Below, piece by piece: positions 11,960 through 24,192 of a DNA stretch of 64,000 bases. Both the position numbers and the translations under genes were made by a program. The stretch's first letter is position 1, and the number at the start of each line of letters is the position of its first letter. The notes beneath the pieces were generated by a model. The model saw nothing but the letters and a program-made list of their open reading frames with translations. It was not told the DNA's origin and searched no databases. Source of the DNA: Carnegiea gigantea (Eukaryota; Streptophyta; Magnoliopsida; Caryophyllales; Cactaceae); the NCBI GenBank assembly GCA_029747015.1, contig JAKOGI010001271.1, positions 63,501-127,500 on the forward strand, read 5' to 3'.

Positions 11960-12962
11960 ATACCCCCACATCTAAATTTTGCTTATCCTTGAGAAAAATA
12001 AAACTAAAAGTCCTAGAAAGAAAATAAAATCGTAACTCACTTTTGTATGAATCACGGCTACACTTAACGTGCTCGACAAGCCATTTAAACCCCTAAGTTA
12101 ACCCCAGTGGACAAGTAAAGTCTTGTGAGAGTTTTCAGAAGATATAACCACAAAAATCCTAAAAGAAAAAGAAAACCAAAAAATCAAAAATCATTTTGTT
12201 TTTTTTTTTGAAAAAACTTGTATATACAACATCGAGAAAATCAATTATATACAACGACATGTCAAACACTCTAATTCACAAACCCCTTTCCTCTTTTTTT
12301 CCTAAGATTTTTCAATTTGTTTTACAATTTTTTCCTTGGGAACTTTTTTTCCACTTGTTTTCTTTGCTTGCCTCTTTTTATCTTTTTTTTTCTTTGAAAC
12401 AAGAATGATTTAATGGCATGTAAAAACACTACTCACTTTCCAAATGGTCACAACAATGCATCACCTCGCCACCCCAAAAGATCCAACATCAACCATCAAA
12501 TACATAATCATTAAGCACCCATGAACTACCCAACATCAACCATTGAAGTGCTGATCCACTAGAATTGGCGTAGGTAATAGATGTAAGTTTAGGCCAAGGT
12601 TAGAATGAAGGTTCACAACAAAATACAATGATCAAAGGCTTAGTGGGCTAGCAAAGGGTAAAACATTTAAATCGTGGTAACAATTTTGCTTATCTGGCTC
12701 ACAAAACAAATGAATGCCTCCATCATATTAGGTTAATCCACATGCTAAATGTGATTTCGAAGAGAATCAAAGCAACTTCTAAATGTCTAATCATGAAGAG
12801 ACACATATGGAAGAAAAAATGAGACTAAAATTGTGAATTGGTCTCCAAGGCTCAAAGTCTCATAAGTTATCTACCAAAGTTAAGACATCTTGTTTCAAAA
12901 ACATTGGGGGTTGGGGCTGTGTCATAAATATCAAACTTTGGACTAAGTTCCATCAATGCATG

Positions 12963-13060
<98 letters not shown>

Positions 13061-13439
13061 CTAACACTAAGGTACAATAGGAACATAGTCAATGAAAATA
13101 GTACATATATTCCCTAAAAGAAAACAAAAATCTTTTTGAAACATAGATTCCCCACCCCCACATCCAAATCACACAATATCGTCATTCGGAGTAAAAAAAC
13201 ATGAAAACGACTACTGAGAAGAACAAATTTACAAAAAGCAAACTAAGACTTGAAATGAAAAATAACAGGACTCAAAAATGCAAAAAGAAAAGCATATGTA
13301 CAAAAGAGAAGCAAAATAAAAAGGACCAAATATACAAAAAGAAAGATAAACTCAGAATAAGAGAAAGGAAGGGAAAGAAAGCTCAATCAAACAAGATTGG
13401 GTGTTAGATACACCCAAACTAACTTACCAACATATCAGT
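11960..13439 (-). other. 3' noncoding region and polypurine tract of E4
   Basis: The minus strand reads ttagatgtgggggtatt directly against the LTR end (11960-11976), the same polypurine tract form as E1. Further in are a long (AT)n tract and a second polypurine-like motif at 13149-13192 (minus: gatttggatgtgggggtggg). No gene; reading frames here come from A/T-rich runs. Confidence 0.65.
12964..13059. repeat. (AT)n microsatellite
   Basis: About 96 bases of uninterrupted alternating T and A within the E4 3' region. The Tyr-Ile reading frame across it is an artefact. Confidence 0.97.
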
Positions 13440-13586
13440 CATCAGAAATCGGCTCGCTTAGTGTTATACACTCCACATCTTCTATGCTTAATAACTCTTA
13501 AAACTACTTCGATCAATCTCTGGCTATTCACCTTAAACTTGGCACCACTCTTAGGATCTTATATCTTGATTGCACCATAGTGAAAA
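13440..13586 (-). pseudogene. Integrase C-terminal fragment of E4 (left of E2)
   Basis: Matches E1 at about 3230-3375 (for example actccacatctt and ggcaccactct.agg) and continues at 19206 after E2. No open frame survives. Confidence 0.65.
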
Positions 13587-14918
13587 TGTTAGGCGATAAT
13601 TTGTTATATTTTACATGCCCTTCTTACCTAATTTTAGCTCGTATTATAATATAATATTTAGAATTTTCACTTGTTTTATTTACTTTTATAGGTAATAACA
13701 CCAATCGAAAAAAATCCAGGAAAAAGGAGCGAAGACGGATAAGAAGAGCGAAAGAAGGCAAGAAGTGACGATAGAAGGCCGTGCCACCGTGCCAGAGATG
13801 TGGCACGGTGGGGCCGCGCCACTTGGCGCGGTCGTGCTGCCTCCCCCGTCGCCCGCTCGCCTGATTTGCTATTTAAACCCCTTCGGACGTTTATGTTCGG
13901 GGACACCCCGGTTCTCTCTGGCGATTTTAGGCTAAGTTTTAGGTTAGTTTATCAAATAAAAACCTTAATAGGAGGATTAGATTAGGATTGAAGAATTGTA
14001 ATCTTGGATTCAAGTTTTGGATTTCAAGTTCCTTCTATCAATCAAGACTAAGTTTTCTTCCCTTTTCTCTCTCTTTTTCATATGTTGTTTATGTTTATGT
14101 TTTGCTAGTTTAATTCTTGAATTTGAATTGTTCAGTTTAAATGTTCAGTTTTCATTGTTAATTCATGTTTAGTTAGTTTGATTAGATTACATTTTCATTC
14201 TCTTCCCCCTCTGGTTCATGTTTGCCTTCTTCTTTGCTAGTTTAGGTTTAGTTTAGGTTTTTGTGTCTTGTGATATTTAGAAGTTAGATTGTGTTGCTTT
14301 GGTTGTTATTAGCCTCTTGATGGCTAATTGATTGTTTTTAGGCCTTTGCCTATCTTCTTTGTACCAAATTTAGAGTTTTATTTCATGCCCGCCAAGTGTT
14401 CGATGAAATGCTTAAAAGAGCTTTCGTTTGTGTTTTAGGGACATTCAACTAGCGCTGAGAGGTGAGGTTGATTATCTAGTGTGGGCAGAGAGAATAGCTA
14501 GGATTCAAACATGAAAATACTCTCAGTCGTAAGCTAAGTCAACGGTTGTCAATCTTGTAGTATAATTGCGCTAATCCCATGAAAATAGAAGGTTAGAACA
14601 ATTAGACTAGCTCATGACCCTTTAGAGAGGGCTTGCGTGGTCTTTAATGATGCAACCAATCATCTCTAAATATTAGCATAACTTGGGAAGTTTAGGGTTT
14701 AACTTGATTAGTTGGTTTATCTTAGGTTTAATCATAATCGAAGTCTTTTACTTGTTTTAGTAGTTTAGTTCTATTTTTCTATACCTGCTGTTTTGCCTAG
14801 CTTGAGGTGCTTAGTTAGTTCTGGTACTTGAAAACCCAGCTCCCTGTAGACGACACCCTGAGTACTTAACGATGCACCTTGTACTTGGGGTTTATAAATA
14901 TTAAAACTTTCCCTAATA
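13587..14918 (+). repeat. 5' LTR of E2
   Basis: Starts TGTTAGGCGATAATTTG and ends ccctaata; the partner ends ccctaaca, so the terminal CA is mutated here. Near 13770-13850 it carries a GC-rich stretch of gtgccac/ggcacgg motifs, unlike its AT-rich surroundings. Downstream is the conserved gttcgatgaaatgcttaaaa segment. Confidence 0.88.
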
Positions 14919-14924
14919 AATTTT

Positions 14925-14941
14925 TGGTGCCGTTGCCAGGG
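14925..14941 (+). other. Primer-binding site of E2
   Basis: TGGTGCCGTTGCCAGGG six bases after the LTR; nearly the same site as E1, so both would use the same class of tRNA primer. Confidence 0.8.
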
Positions 14942-15046
14942 CATTGGCATTTTTCAATATCGGGGTTTATTTGAGCATTCGAGGCTAGGCCTTTTAAAAA
15001 AAATTCAAAAAAAAATTTAAAATTCAAAAATTCAAAAAAATTTGAA

Positions 15047-16279
15047 ATGGCTATTTTTCATTTATCGCAATTTGAGGATGAACTTTTTGGCAATATTTGT
15101 CTCGATTGAATGATTCTCGTGCTCAATATGTGCTTTTTTAGTATGAAAAAGGGGGAAATATGTGATGTTGTACTTGAGGAGATAATAAATGAGACCCGAG
15201 CCATCTTTGACTCCATGTATTATGGTGGTATGTGCTTTTTAGGCATTGATGATATATGGGACTTATTTGAGTCCTTGGCTTAGTATCAATGGCACCATGA
15301 GATTGCTAGTACGTCTTTTGAGTGCCCTTCCCCCATTTCCTATGATTTGCATGCCTATTCTCCTCTTGTGTGCTCTTATTATTCATCTTTTGACCACGAT
15401 GTAAATTCTTACCTTATTATGATATTTTCGATGAATGTTATGCTAGACTTGATGCCATGACAGGGATAATGGATGAGCAACATGAGCATTTTGTTGGTAG
15501 GATGAGTAAGTGTCATTTATTGCATGAGACCGACCCTAGCCTACCTTGCCGTAGACTTAAGGCTCGTATCTATGATGATTGTGAGTTTTCCCTTCCCCTA
15601 GAGTTTAATGTTGTTAATGATGCACCTTTGACTGACCTAGGGGAAGCGTTTGACCCTCCTTTGACCCCCTTGACATTTGTTGCTCCATCCTTTTCTAGCA
15701 CACCTATTGACACTAGTGTTAGTGGCTCGATCTTACTTATTTCTCCCCTTCCTTCAGCTCAGTGCATGGGGTTAGAGATGGGCGAGACTTCTCGGGGTGA
15801 TACTAGTTCTGTAGAGGATGTTTTACTTTCTTGGTCAGGAGGACTTACATAGGTTGAGCCCTATCTTGAGGAGGCTCCTTTTGAGGAGTTGTGTGATGAT
15901 AGTTTGGTGGTTGGTCCTAGCATTGAGCATATCGACCCAATTTGCACCGAGTCACTTGGCCCCCATTTCATCCCTCTTACTTCCTACCACCCCCTCTCAC
16001 TTGCATGCATTCCATTAGTCCCTAAGTGACATTCGAGGATATAATCCCTGCTTGGACCCTTATTGTGCATACCTAAAGGACATGCCTACGAAAATTGAGT
16101 GGACCGCTTTCTTTGATCATTATTTCGATTATTCTATGGCATTTGATAAGTTTGAGAGGGCACTAACTCTATTTGCTACATCTTTACTAGTGTTCTCTTA
16201 CTTACATCACTTTGAGATGCATGCAAAGGCACACGATAAGCTCTTATGCGCTTTGACGGCATCTAAGCTGACGTCGTGA
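15047..16279 (+). pseudogene. Degenerate ORF of E2, unknown protein, possibly Gag-related
   Basis: Starts MAIFHLSQFEDELFGN at 15047, then continues in broken frames. The longest open part is 15457-15852 (131 aa, including HETDPSLPCRRLKARIYDD); 16052-16279 adds DPYCAYLKDMPTKIEWTAFF and a hydrophobic stretch. Near 15370-15410 the frame reads C-S-Y-Y-SSFD-H-DVNS-Y, the spacing of a CX2CX4HX4C zinc knuckle with two Cys replaced by Tyr. TGT/TGC to TAT/TAC transitions, common in methylated transposons, would explain this. No protease, RT or integrase motif. I do not recognise the protein family. Confidence 0.6.
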
Positions 16280-16782
16280 GTCGCGAGCGATGAAGACGAG
16301 GGCTGATGCTCCTCGCGCCTCCACCGCACCTTCTTAGAAAGGCATAATTCGGGTACAATCAGTGCCCGACCTAGTATACTCATTCTAACTCTTCTCCCTT
16401 CTTTTTATTTTCTTTCTTTTTCTTTTTGTTTAGTTGTGGATATTAGGTTGTGTTTTTATTGGTGATCATTTTGAGGAGAAATTTTGGATGTTGTTGAGTC
16501 ATTGATGGCTATGATCACCGTTTTTTTGTTTTTATGGATATTTATGCGTTGTGATTGGTGGTGTTGTTGGATTGGTGTATATTTATTTTTAGCAGTGTTA
16601 GTTTTGTATATATGTGTGGTTTTGTTATTGATTAGGTGAGATTGTGTTTTTGGGTGAGTGTGTTAGCTTGTGTGCATATCTCTTCGTTGAGTCTTTTTGT
16701 GGGTTTTGTTTTGTTTTGTTTTGTGTGTCTTTTCTGTGTGATTTTGTTTTCTTTGTTTTTGTGTGTTTTTATTGTAATGGTG

Positions 16783-16836
16783 ACTCCTTGGCTCCCAATG
16801 AGGACATTGTGAGATCTAGGTGTAGGGTAGGAGATG
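16783..16836 (+). other. Polypurine-like motif of E2, internal
   Basis: cttggctcccaatgaggaca followed by a purine-rich gatctaggtgtagggtagga. It lies about 1.03 kb before the terminal polypurine tract, matching the arrangement in E1. Confidence 0.5.
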
Positions 16837-17840
16837 CTACGCTTCAATCTTTTAAAAACGGAAAAGAAAAGAAATTTTTCAAAAAACCAAAAAGATTTTA
16901 TATTTCCGACTTGTTTTTGGGGAGTCTTGTACTATTTTGACTGACTTTGATCCTTGTACCTTAGCTACTAGCTTGTACATAAGTAAGTTGTTTATGATAG
17001 ATTTTTATCCTAAGTGTGTCATTCTTGGTCCCAATTCTGACCCCAACAGTTTGTTATAGCTGTGCAATCCAATCCTTGTGTACCCTTCATCATTATCTTA
17101 GAGTCTTAGTCTTCCATGATTGACTCTCCCACTTGTTTTTGACACGGTTACTTTAATATTTGTCTGCCTTCAAAAAAAGAAAGGAAAAAAAAGAAGAAAA
17201 AGAAAAACATAAAACAAGGAATGACAAGTATCCCTTTGAGGCATACGCTACTGGGCGTTACCCTTTGAGGCAATACTACTACTGGGTGTTATCCTTTGAG
17301 GCAATACTGCTACTGGAAAATTTTGCTTCCTATGTTAACAAGTCAATAATGTAGCATTTATCAGTCAGGTGGGAATGAGTTCGATTTTGGAAAGCTTAAG
17401 TCCTAGGATGATGATACACTTACACACCAAACACTAGGATGGATTCTAAGTTTTGATGTACAGTGGGGTGAAAAGTTGGTGCTTTTATGTCATGCATGTG
17501 GATAGAGAGTCTTGATATGTACACTATGTCCATATATAGGCTAATATCTTTGTTGCACAGGTGATTTAGTTGATTAGAATGTATACGTTCTTCCCTTTGT
17601 GTATATTTATGCCTTGTTTATATATATATTTTGTTTTCTTTGTTTTTCCTTTCTCCTTTTCCACCTATTTTCCTTTTTCAAGATTTTAGAAGTATATCTT
17701 CTACAAACCCTCACGAGATCTCACTCGTCCACTTGGGGAAACCAAGGGGTTTATAAGGCTTGTTGCATGCGCTAAATGCAATCGCAATTCTTGCGAAAGT
17801 GAGTTAGCTTCTTAGGTTAGTTTTTCTTTTGTTTTGCTCG
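16837..17840 (+). other. 3' noncoding region of E2
   Basis: No gene. Collinear by eye with the minus strand of E1 1921-2900, including tagcttgtacataagtaag and gtgatttagttgattagaat. Contains the 29-bp repeat block at 17232-17316. Confidence 0.7.
17232..17316 (+). repeat. 29- to 32-bp direct repeats in E2 3' region
   Basis: Three copies of ctttgaggcaatac..ctactggg(c/t)gtta starting at 17232, 17261 and 17293. Same repeat as E1 2456-2522 on the other strand. Confidence 0.78.
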
Positions 17841-17870
17841 AGGACGAGCAAAAGATAGGTGGGGGGTATT
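17841..17870 (+). other. Polypurine tract of E2
   Basis: aggacgagcaaaagataggt followed by ggggggtatt, directly before the right LTR. Confidence 0.75.
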
Positions 17871-19205
17871 TATTAGGCGATAATTTGTCGTATTTTACAT
17901 GCCCCTTTCACTTAATTTTAGCTCGTATTATAATATAATCTTTAGGATTTTCACTTGTTTTATTTACTTTTGTAGGTAATAACCTCAATTGAGCAAAAAC
18001 CTAGGGAAAAGGAGCGAAGACGGACAAGAAGAGCAAAAGGAGGCAAGAAGTGACGACAGGAGGCCGCACCACTATGCCAAAGATGTGGCACGGTGGAGCT
18101 GTGCCACCTGGCATGGTCATGTTGCCTCCCTCGTTGCCCACTTGCCCGATTTTCTATTTAAACATCTTCGGGTGTTTTTATTCGGGGACACCTCGGGCAC
18201 TCTCTAGCGATTTTTAGGCTAGGTTTTAGGTTAGTTTATCAAATAAAAACCTCAATAGGAGGATTAGATTAGCATTGAAGATTGTAATCTTGGATTCAAG
18301 CTTTGGATTTCAAGTTCTTTCTATCAATCAAGACTAAGTTTTCTTCCATTTTTTCTCTCGTTTTCATATGTTGTTCATGTTTATGTTTTGCTAGTTTAAT
18401 TCTTGTATTTGAATTGTTTAGCTTAAATGTTTAGTTTTCATTGTTAATTCATGTTTAATTAGTTTGATTAGATTAAATTTTCATTCTCTTCCCCCTCTTG
18501 TTCACGTTTGCCTTCTTCTTTGCCAGTTTAGGTTTAGTTTGGGTTTTTGTGTCTTGTGATGGTTAGTAGTTAGATTGTTTTGCTTTGGTTGTGATTAGTC
18601 TCTTGATGGCTAATTGATTGTTGTTAGGCCTTTACCTATCTTGTTTGTACTAGAATTTATAGTTTTCTTTCATGCCTGCCAAGTGTTCGATGAAATGCTT
18701 AAAAGAGCTTTTATCTGTGTTTTAGGAACATTCAACTTGTGCTGAAAGGTGAGATTGATTGTCTAGTATGGGTAGAGAGAATAGCTGGGATTCGAATATG
18801 AAAATAGTCTCGGTGGCTAGCTAGGTCAAGGGTTGTCAATCTTGTAGTTTAATTGCGCTAACCCCATGAAAATAGGAGGTTAGAACAATTAGACTAGCTC
18901 ATGACCCTTGAAAAAGGGCTTGGGTGGTCTTAAATAATGCAACCGATCATATCTAAATATTAGCATAACTTGGGAAGCTTTAGGTTTAACTTGATTAATT
19001 GGTTTATCTCTGGTTTAATCATAATCAAAGTCTTTTGTTTGTTTTAGTAGTTTAGTTCTATTTTTCTATCCCTACTGTTTTACCTAACTTGAGATGCTTA
19101 GTTAGTCCTGGTGCTTAAAAACCCAACTCGTTGTGGACGATACCTCGAGTACTCAATGACGTACCTTACACTTAGGGTTTATAAATATTGAAACTTTCCC
19201 TAACA
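17871..19205 (+). repeat. 3' LTR of E2
   Basis: Starts tattaggcgataatttg (the TG is mutated to TA; the partner keeps TG) and ends ccctaaca. Collinear with 13587-14918. The GC-rich gtgcc/ggcac block recurs at about 18060-18130 but is more decayed, for example ggcatggtcat for the partner's ggcgcggtcgt. Confidence 0.88.
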
Positions 19206-20390
19206 AAAAACCATGAGAAACAACATTGGGACCCTTCCACTGACACCTCAATTTTCCTGGAAAAAAGTGGAGCATAGAGTCATAGAAAAGCACTCTCATT
19301 GCTAGGGCAAACTCTTTCTTAAGAATGTGTCTATTATGAAAGAACTTAGTCCTCTTCTATAGGATCTAGCACACTCGTATGCTTCAACTCTAATCTCTTT
19401 TAGTCCACTCAATTGCAGTTTGCTGTCTTCACTGCCTCAGTCAAATCGTAGTTAACCATTTTGATGGCTTACTAAGCTCTATGCGCAATCTCAATAAGGA
19501 GATGACAACACTAACCTTTAGATAACCCTATAAGGTGGCAAACCTAAAGGAGTCTTAAAAGCTATCCTATGAGCCCATAAAGCGTTCATGAGCTTGTCGG
19601 CCCAACTCTTTCCGTTTCTACACACATTCTTTTCAAGAATTTGCTTGATCTGCCTATTAGTCGCTTTCACCTAACCACTACTCTGGGTTTGATATGGGAT
19701 AACAAGTTTATGGACTAAAGAGTACCTTCTCAACAATGTGTCAAAAAGACCTATCAGTAGAGTGGGTACCCTGATCACTAATGATAGCTCATACATGCCA
19801 AATCTAACAAAACATTTCTCCTTAAGGAATTTCACAACCACTTTAGGATGATTGGTGTCAGTAGGGATGACGCTTACCCACTTAGAAACATAGCCGACAT
19901 CTATCAAAATATACACATTTTCAAAAGAAGATAGAAATGGTCACATGAAGTCTACGCGCTATACATCAAAAACTTCCACTATAATAATGGGATTAAGGGG
20001 CATCATATCTCTTTTGCTTATGCTACCCAACTATTGGCACCTAGAGCAACTCTTACAATATTTAAAAGCATCCCTAAACAGTGTTGGCTAATAGAAACCA
20101 CATGGAACAACTTTAGCTATTGTTTTCTCTCATTGAAATTGGCCTCACATGCTTGGTCATGACAGAATGAAAGGAAACTCCTAAACTCATGGTTGAGAGT
20201 CCAACTTCTAAAGACGGATCAGGATAATACTTAAACAAGCAAGGATTATCCTAAATAAAGCATTTCACCAGGTGGAAGAATCCATCTCTATCATTCTTAG
20301 TCCAACCCTCAAGAATCCTACGGACACTAGGTAGTTCACAATATCGACATATGAAGGGTGAGGGTGGACTAACAACTAATTATTACGAAA
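19206..20390 (-). pseudogene. Integrase of E4 (right of E2, broken)
   Basis: Continues the integrase interrupted by E2. At 19671-19916 (minus) the catalytic core region is recognisable: DVGYVSKWVSVIPTDTNHPK and RRYSLVHKLVIPYQTQ, aligned with RRYSIVYRLATPYHPQ of E1. Catalytic residues are partly lost. The plus strand is collinear with E1 3373-4470. Confidence 0.75.
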
Positions 20391-20399
20391 GCATTCAGA

Positions 20400-21800
20400 A
20401 ATATGAGAATCAGGCTCTTCACCATAGATAATCATAGATAAGTTATCATTAACTAGGTTCTCATAACCTTTCTCATCTCTAATCGCGCATTTAAATTCTT
20501 ATAAAAGCAAGATCTACCTTATAAGTCTAGGTTTAGCATCATTCTTAAAAAGAAAGTGCTTAGGAGCTGAGTGGTCAGTATAGACAATAACATGAGACCT
20601 AATCAGGTAGCGCCTAAACTTTTCAAAACCAAATATCACAGCCACAATTCTTTCTCAGTGACAGTGCAATTTAGTTGGGCATCCTTAAAAGTATGACTAG
20701 AATAATAAACGACATGAGATTTCTTATAAATACATTGCTCTAAAACAACCCCGACAGCATAATTAGGTGCATCACACATTCGCTCAAAGGGTTCTCTCCA
20801 AATTTTAGGATGAAGAATGGAAGTAGAGGTCAAGGCTTCTTTCAGCTCAATAAATGCCACATTGACATTCCTCAGAGATGTGAAATGGCATATCCTTAGC
20901 CAAAAGGTTGGTCAAAGGCTTTGCAATGTAATGAAAGTTCTTAACAAAATAACGATAGAAGCCAGCATGTCCAAGAAACGTCCTCACTTCTTTCACACAA
21001 CTGAGAGGGTAAAGATTAACATTCAAGTCAATTTTAGCCTTATCAACTTTGCTTCCATCTCTATAAATTACATAGCCTAAGATTATCTCCTTTTTCACCT
21101 TAAAATGACTCTTCTCCTAATTCAAAGCTAAATTTTTCTCCCTACACCTTTTAAACACTTTACTTAGATTAGATAAACAATCATCAAAGGAAGACCCAAA
21201 TACAAAGAAGTCATCCATGAAAATTGAATGCACTGTTTAACTAAATTTGAGAAAATATATATTATGTACCTCTAAATGGTAGTAGGGGCATTACAGAGTC
21301 CAAAAGACATTCATCTAAAGGCATATGTACCAAAAGAACATGCGAGAGTAGTCTTCTTCTGATCCTCAAGAGCAATACAGATTTAGGTATAGCCCAAATA
21401 TCAATCCAAGAAGTAATAGAATAAAGGTCCAGCTAACCTCCCTAACATCTAGTCAATGAAGGGAATGGGGAAATGATATTTACAAATGGCAACATTTAAT
21501 TTCCTATAATCAATGCAAACCCATCACCGAGATTGGACTCAAGTAGGAAATAGCTCATTCTTCTCATTTCTAATTACGGTAACACCAGTCTTCTTATGGA
21601 CAACTTGAGCAGGGCTAACCCACTTTCCATCAAAAATGGGATAAATAATCATGTTGTCTAACCTCTTAAGCACTTCCTCCTAACTATTTCCTTCAAAAGT
21701 CGAGTTTAAACGCCTTTGACAGTCACGACAAGGCTTAGCGTTGTCCTCTATATTGATTTTATGCTGCACAATCGAGGGACTAATACCCTTGATGTCCCCT
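20400..21800 (-). pseudogene. Reverse transcriptase / RNase H of E4 (broken)
   Basis: RNase H block at 20636-20860: CDAPNYAVGVVLEQ and VVYYSSHTFKDAQLNCTVTE. Connection block at 20847-21098: SCVKEVRTFLGHAGFYRYFV and LTNLLAKDMPFH. The palm region at 21200-21560 survives only as nucleotide similarity to E1, with many stops. More decayed than E1. Confidence 0.8.
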
Positions 21801-22330
21801 AAAGTTAAACCTATGGCTTCCTTGTTCTCTTTAAGTAAGCTAAGTCCAAAGCAGTAATCACAAGAAAAGATTCATTGGATCCCAAAAATGAATACTTAGG
21901 AGAATTAGGAAGAGGTTTCATTCCAAGAGAAGCAAGAGGGGAATTAGACTCAGAAGCAGAAGCAATCAAACATGCAATAACAGAGCATAGCTCATCAAAC
22001 GCAAACACATCATATTTGGACTCATCATCAATAGAAAAGACTCATACTCAAGGGCAAAGATGTCATTGAACTCATCATTAAAAACAGAGCCCTCTACCTA
22101 GTTAAGTGTAGAAGTCTCTATATTATCAAAACCTGAATGTTGTCTTTACAAACTAAAAGTATTCAACTTTAAGGTCATTTTACCAATGATAGTCTCATCA
22201 TGCTATATTGGCAGTTAATGAAAGCATTAGTAGTAGCCAAGAAAGGATGCACTAGAATGACAAGGACCTAAATAACAATATTAGCTGCCTTCTCAGTTTC
22301 AAGCACAACAAAGTCTATTGAGTAAATGAA
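21801..22330 (-). pseudogene. Protease-RT linker of E4 (broken)
   Basis: At 21811-22008 the frame reads LGMKPLPNSPKYSFLGSNES, matching the LKSLPDSLTYAFLGPDES stretch of E1. This acidic linker lies between protease and RT in this clade. No catalytic motif is expected here. Confidence 0.65.
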
Positions 22331-22340
22331 TTCATCCACC

Positions 22341-22640
22341 TTAATCAGTACGTCCTCTAGTATAGCCTGGTAATTTGGTCGATGTATTAGCTAGCTGGAT
22401 GACTATCTTGATAGATTTTAGCTCACCTAACCCTAGCTTCTCATACTCAATGAAGGGTAATAAATTGACATCGGGCCCTAAGTCGACCAATGCTCTATGA
22501 ATCAGTTGGTCACCTATAACTATGAAAATAGTAGGGCAACCAGATCTAATGGAAAATGATAGATCTAGCACCAAAGGGCAAGAAAACCTGCTTAGAAACA
22601 CTAGTATCTCCCTTGGTATTACACAAATTCTTCAAAAACC
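22341..22640 (-). pseudogene. Retropepsin of E4 (broken)
   Basis: The active-site segment reads ALVDLGPDVNLLPF, where E1 has DLGASVNLIPF; the Ala-Ser after Gly is changed to Pro-Asp, which should inactivate it. Then KLGLGELKSIKIVIQLANTS. Confidence 0.78.
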
Positions 22641-22786
22641 TAGGATAAAAAGGCATCTGCTAAATAGCATCAAGCAATGAAATGCTGATTTTAACTTGAG
22701 AAAAGGTCTTTCTTGTCTTATCAACATGGGCATGGTATTTCTTTTTTAGCCTATAGGAGAAAGGAGGTAGAGGCTTATAAGCTCGC

Positions 22787-24192
22787 TCAATGGAAGAAGG
22801 AGAAGAAGAATTTGTGTGATGGATCCACTAAATCAGTAGAGTCCTTCTCTTTAGGCTTCTCTTGATCACAAGATAGGTGAAAAGGAGGATGGTTAGGAGA
22901 ATCACTAGGGATACCATTAGTACTATCCCTTGGATTACTAGACGAACTAGTCCATGGAGAAGTCGAAGGGGAAGAAGATGAATTCTGGAAAAAAAGTGTG
23001 AGATATTGGGAAGTTTCTTTAGAATTTTCCACTTGATTATCAATCTCTCAACTAATCTAAGAGATATAATTGCATTCACTTTCCTCACAGTCTCACTAGG
23101 GTTGACTCTTAAAGACGCATATGAGGCATGGCCCTTAGGGTTCACCTCTAGTTGAAGAAAAGTACCTGACTCCCTAGTAGATGATGATCACTAAGAAAAT
23201 TATTCAGTCATTATTCTCATCATCTTTTCCATATTAATATTAATCATCCTCTCCACATTACCATTAATTCTCCTCTCAATCTTATTAATATCAATGTAAT
23301 TAGGAGGGGTACTAAATTTGAGCAACAGGAGGTGGTGGTCCAGGTGCGCTAGGCCTAACCTGAAAGACTGATATCTAGAAAGAATTCGAAGGATGAGAGA
23401 TGGATGGGAGTTATTTCTAAGAAACATTCCAGATTGAGAGATAGGGGCCACATCATTTAGTCCATTACTTCAAGAAAAGTTACCATGATTTTTCCACTCT
23501 AGATTGTAATAAGAAGACAACAGGTACTTCTTGGGTCTTTGGTAGGCCATATTCACCTGCACCTGCTCAACAATAACTGGTGAGCAAAATAAGAACATGT
23601 ACTTAGCATATGATCTAAGGCTTGACAGTGAGAACATGATACCATAGAAGTTTGAGAAGTTTGGGATTGCCGAACAGATAACCCATTCAACATGTTTGGC
23701 AAAGCCATGATTGTTCCAAACCATGATGAGAATACTGGGCCAACAAATTCTTAAACTTGGATAAGTATTTCCAAATGATTACCTTTCTAATTAAACAAAT
23801 TGATTGATTTCTTTCCTCAGCTTTACAGTAATTGTATTGGGATAATAATTTCTTAAGAACAACTTAACAAAGTCATTCTAAGAAAAAAACAAAATTAGCA
23901 GCCAAGTCCTATATCTATCTTTCAGCAACATCTTTTAAGGCAAAAGGAATTAATTCAATCTTACCACATCAACCGATATACTAGGGAAATGCATCATGGA
24001 ACATAATTCTTCAAAATTCCTTCCCAAAAAACAAAAATGCATCCTCCAAACCAATGAATTTAGGGAGCATTTGAGTGTAACGAGGTCTCAATTCAAAGGT
24101 CACGCTAGGTCCTAGGAGAAGAAAATTAAAGTACGATAGCACAGTGGTCCTTGGAGGATAAAAATAGCACTTAAGGTTCTCTCTTGTGCCAT
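22787..24192 (-). pseudogene. Gag of E4 (broken)
   Basis: Start placed at ATGGCACAAGAGAGA (24192), the equivalent of the E1 start. Linker and tail are recognisable: MAYQRPKKYLLSSYYNLEWK and MNPKGHASYASLRVNPSETV (compare MNPKGHASSSSGNPSEPV in E1). Many stops and frameshifts. Confidence 0.78.

Larger units (their letters stand above)
13587..19205 (+). mobile_element. E2: non-autonomous LTR retrotransposon
   Basis: Plus-strand element with LTRs at 13587-14918 and 17871-19205, a primer-binding site just inside the left LTR and a polypurine tract just before the right one. Flanks are gaaaa and aaaaa, a 5-bp target duplication with one mismatch. The 2.95-kb interior has no protease, RT or integrase; it holds one degenerate ORF of unknown type and a 3' region shared with E1. 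It inserted into the E4 integrase. The likely model is a non-autonomous partner mobilised by a Tat/Athila-like element. Confidence 0.88.

Noticed and set aside
12867..13067. Minus-strand frame of repeated Tyr-Ile
   Set aside because: It is the translation of the (AT)n microsatellite.
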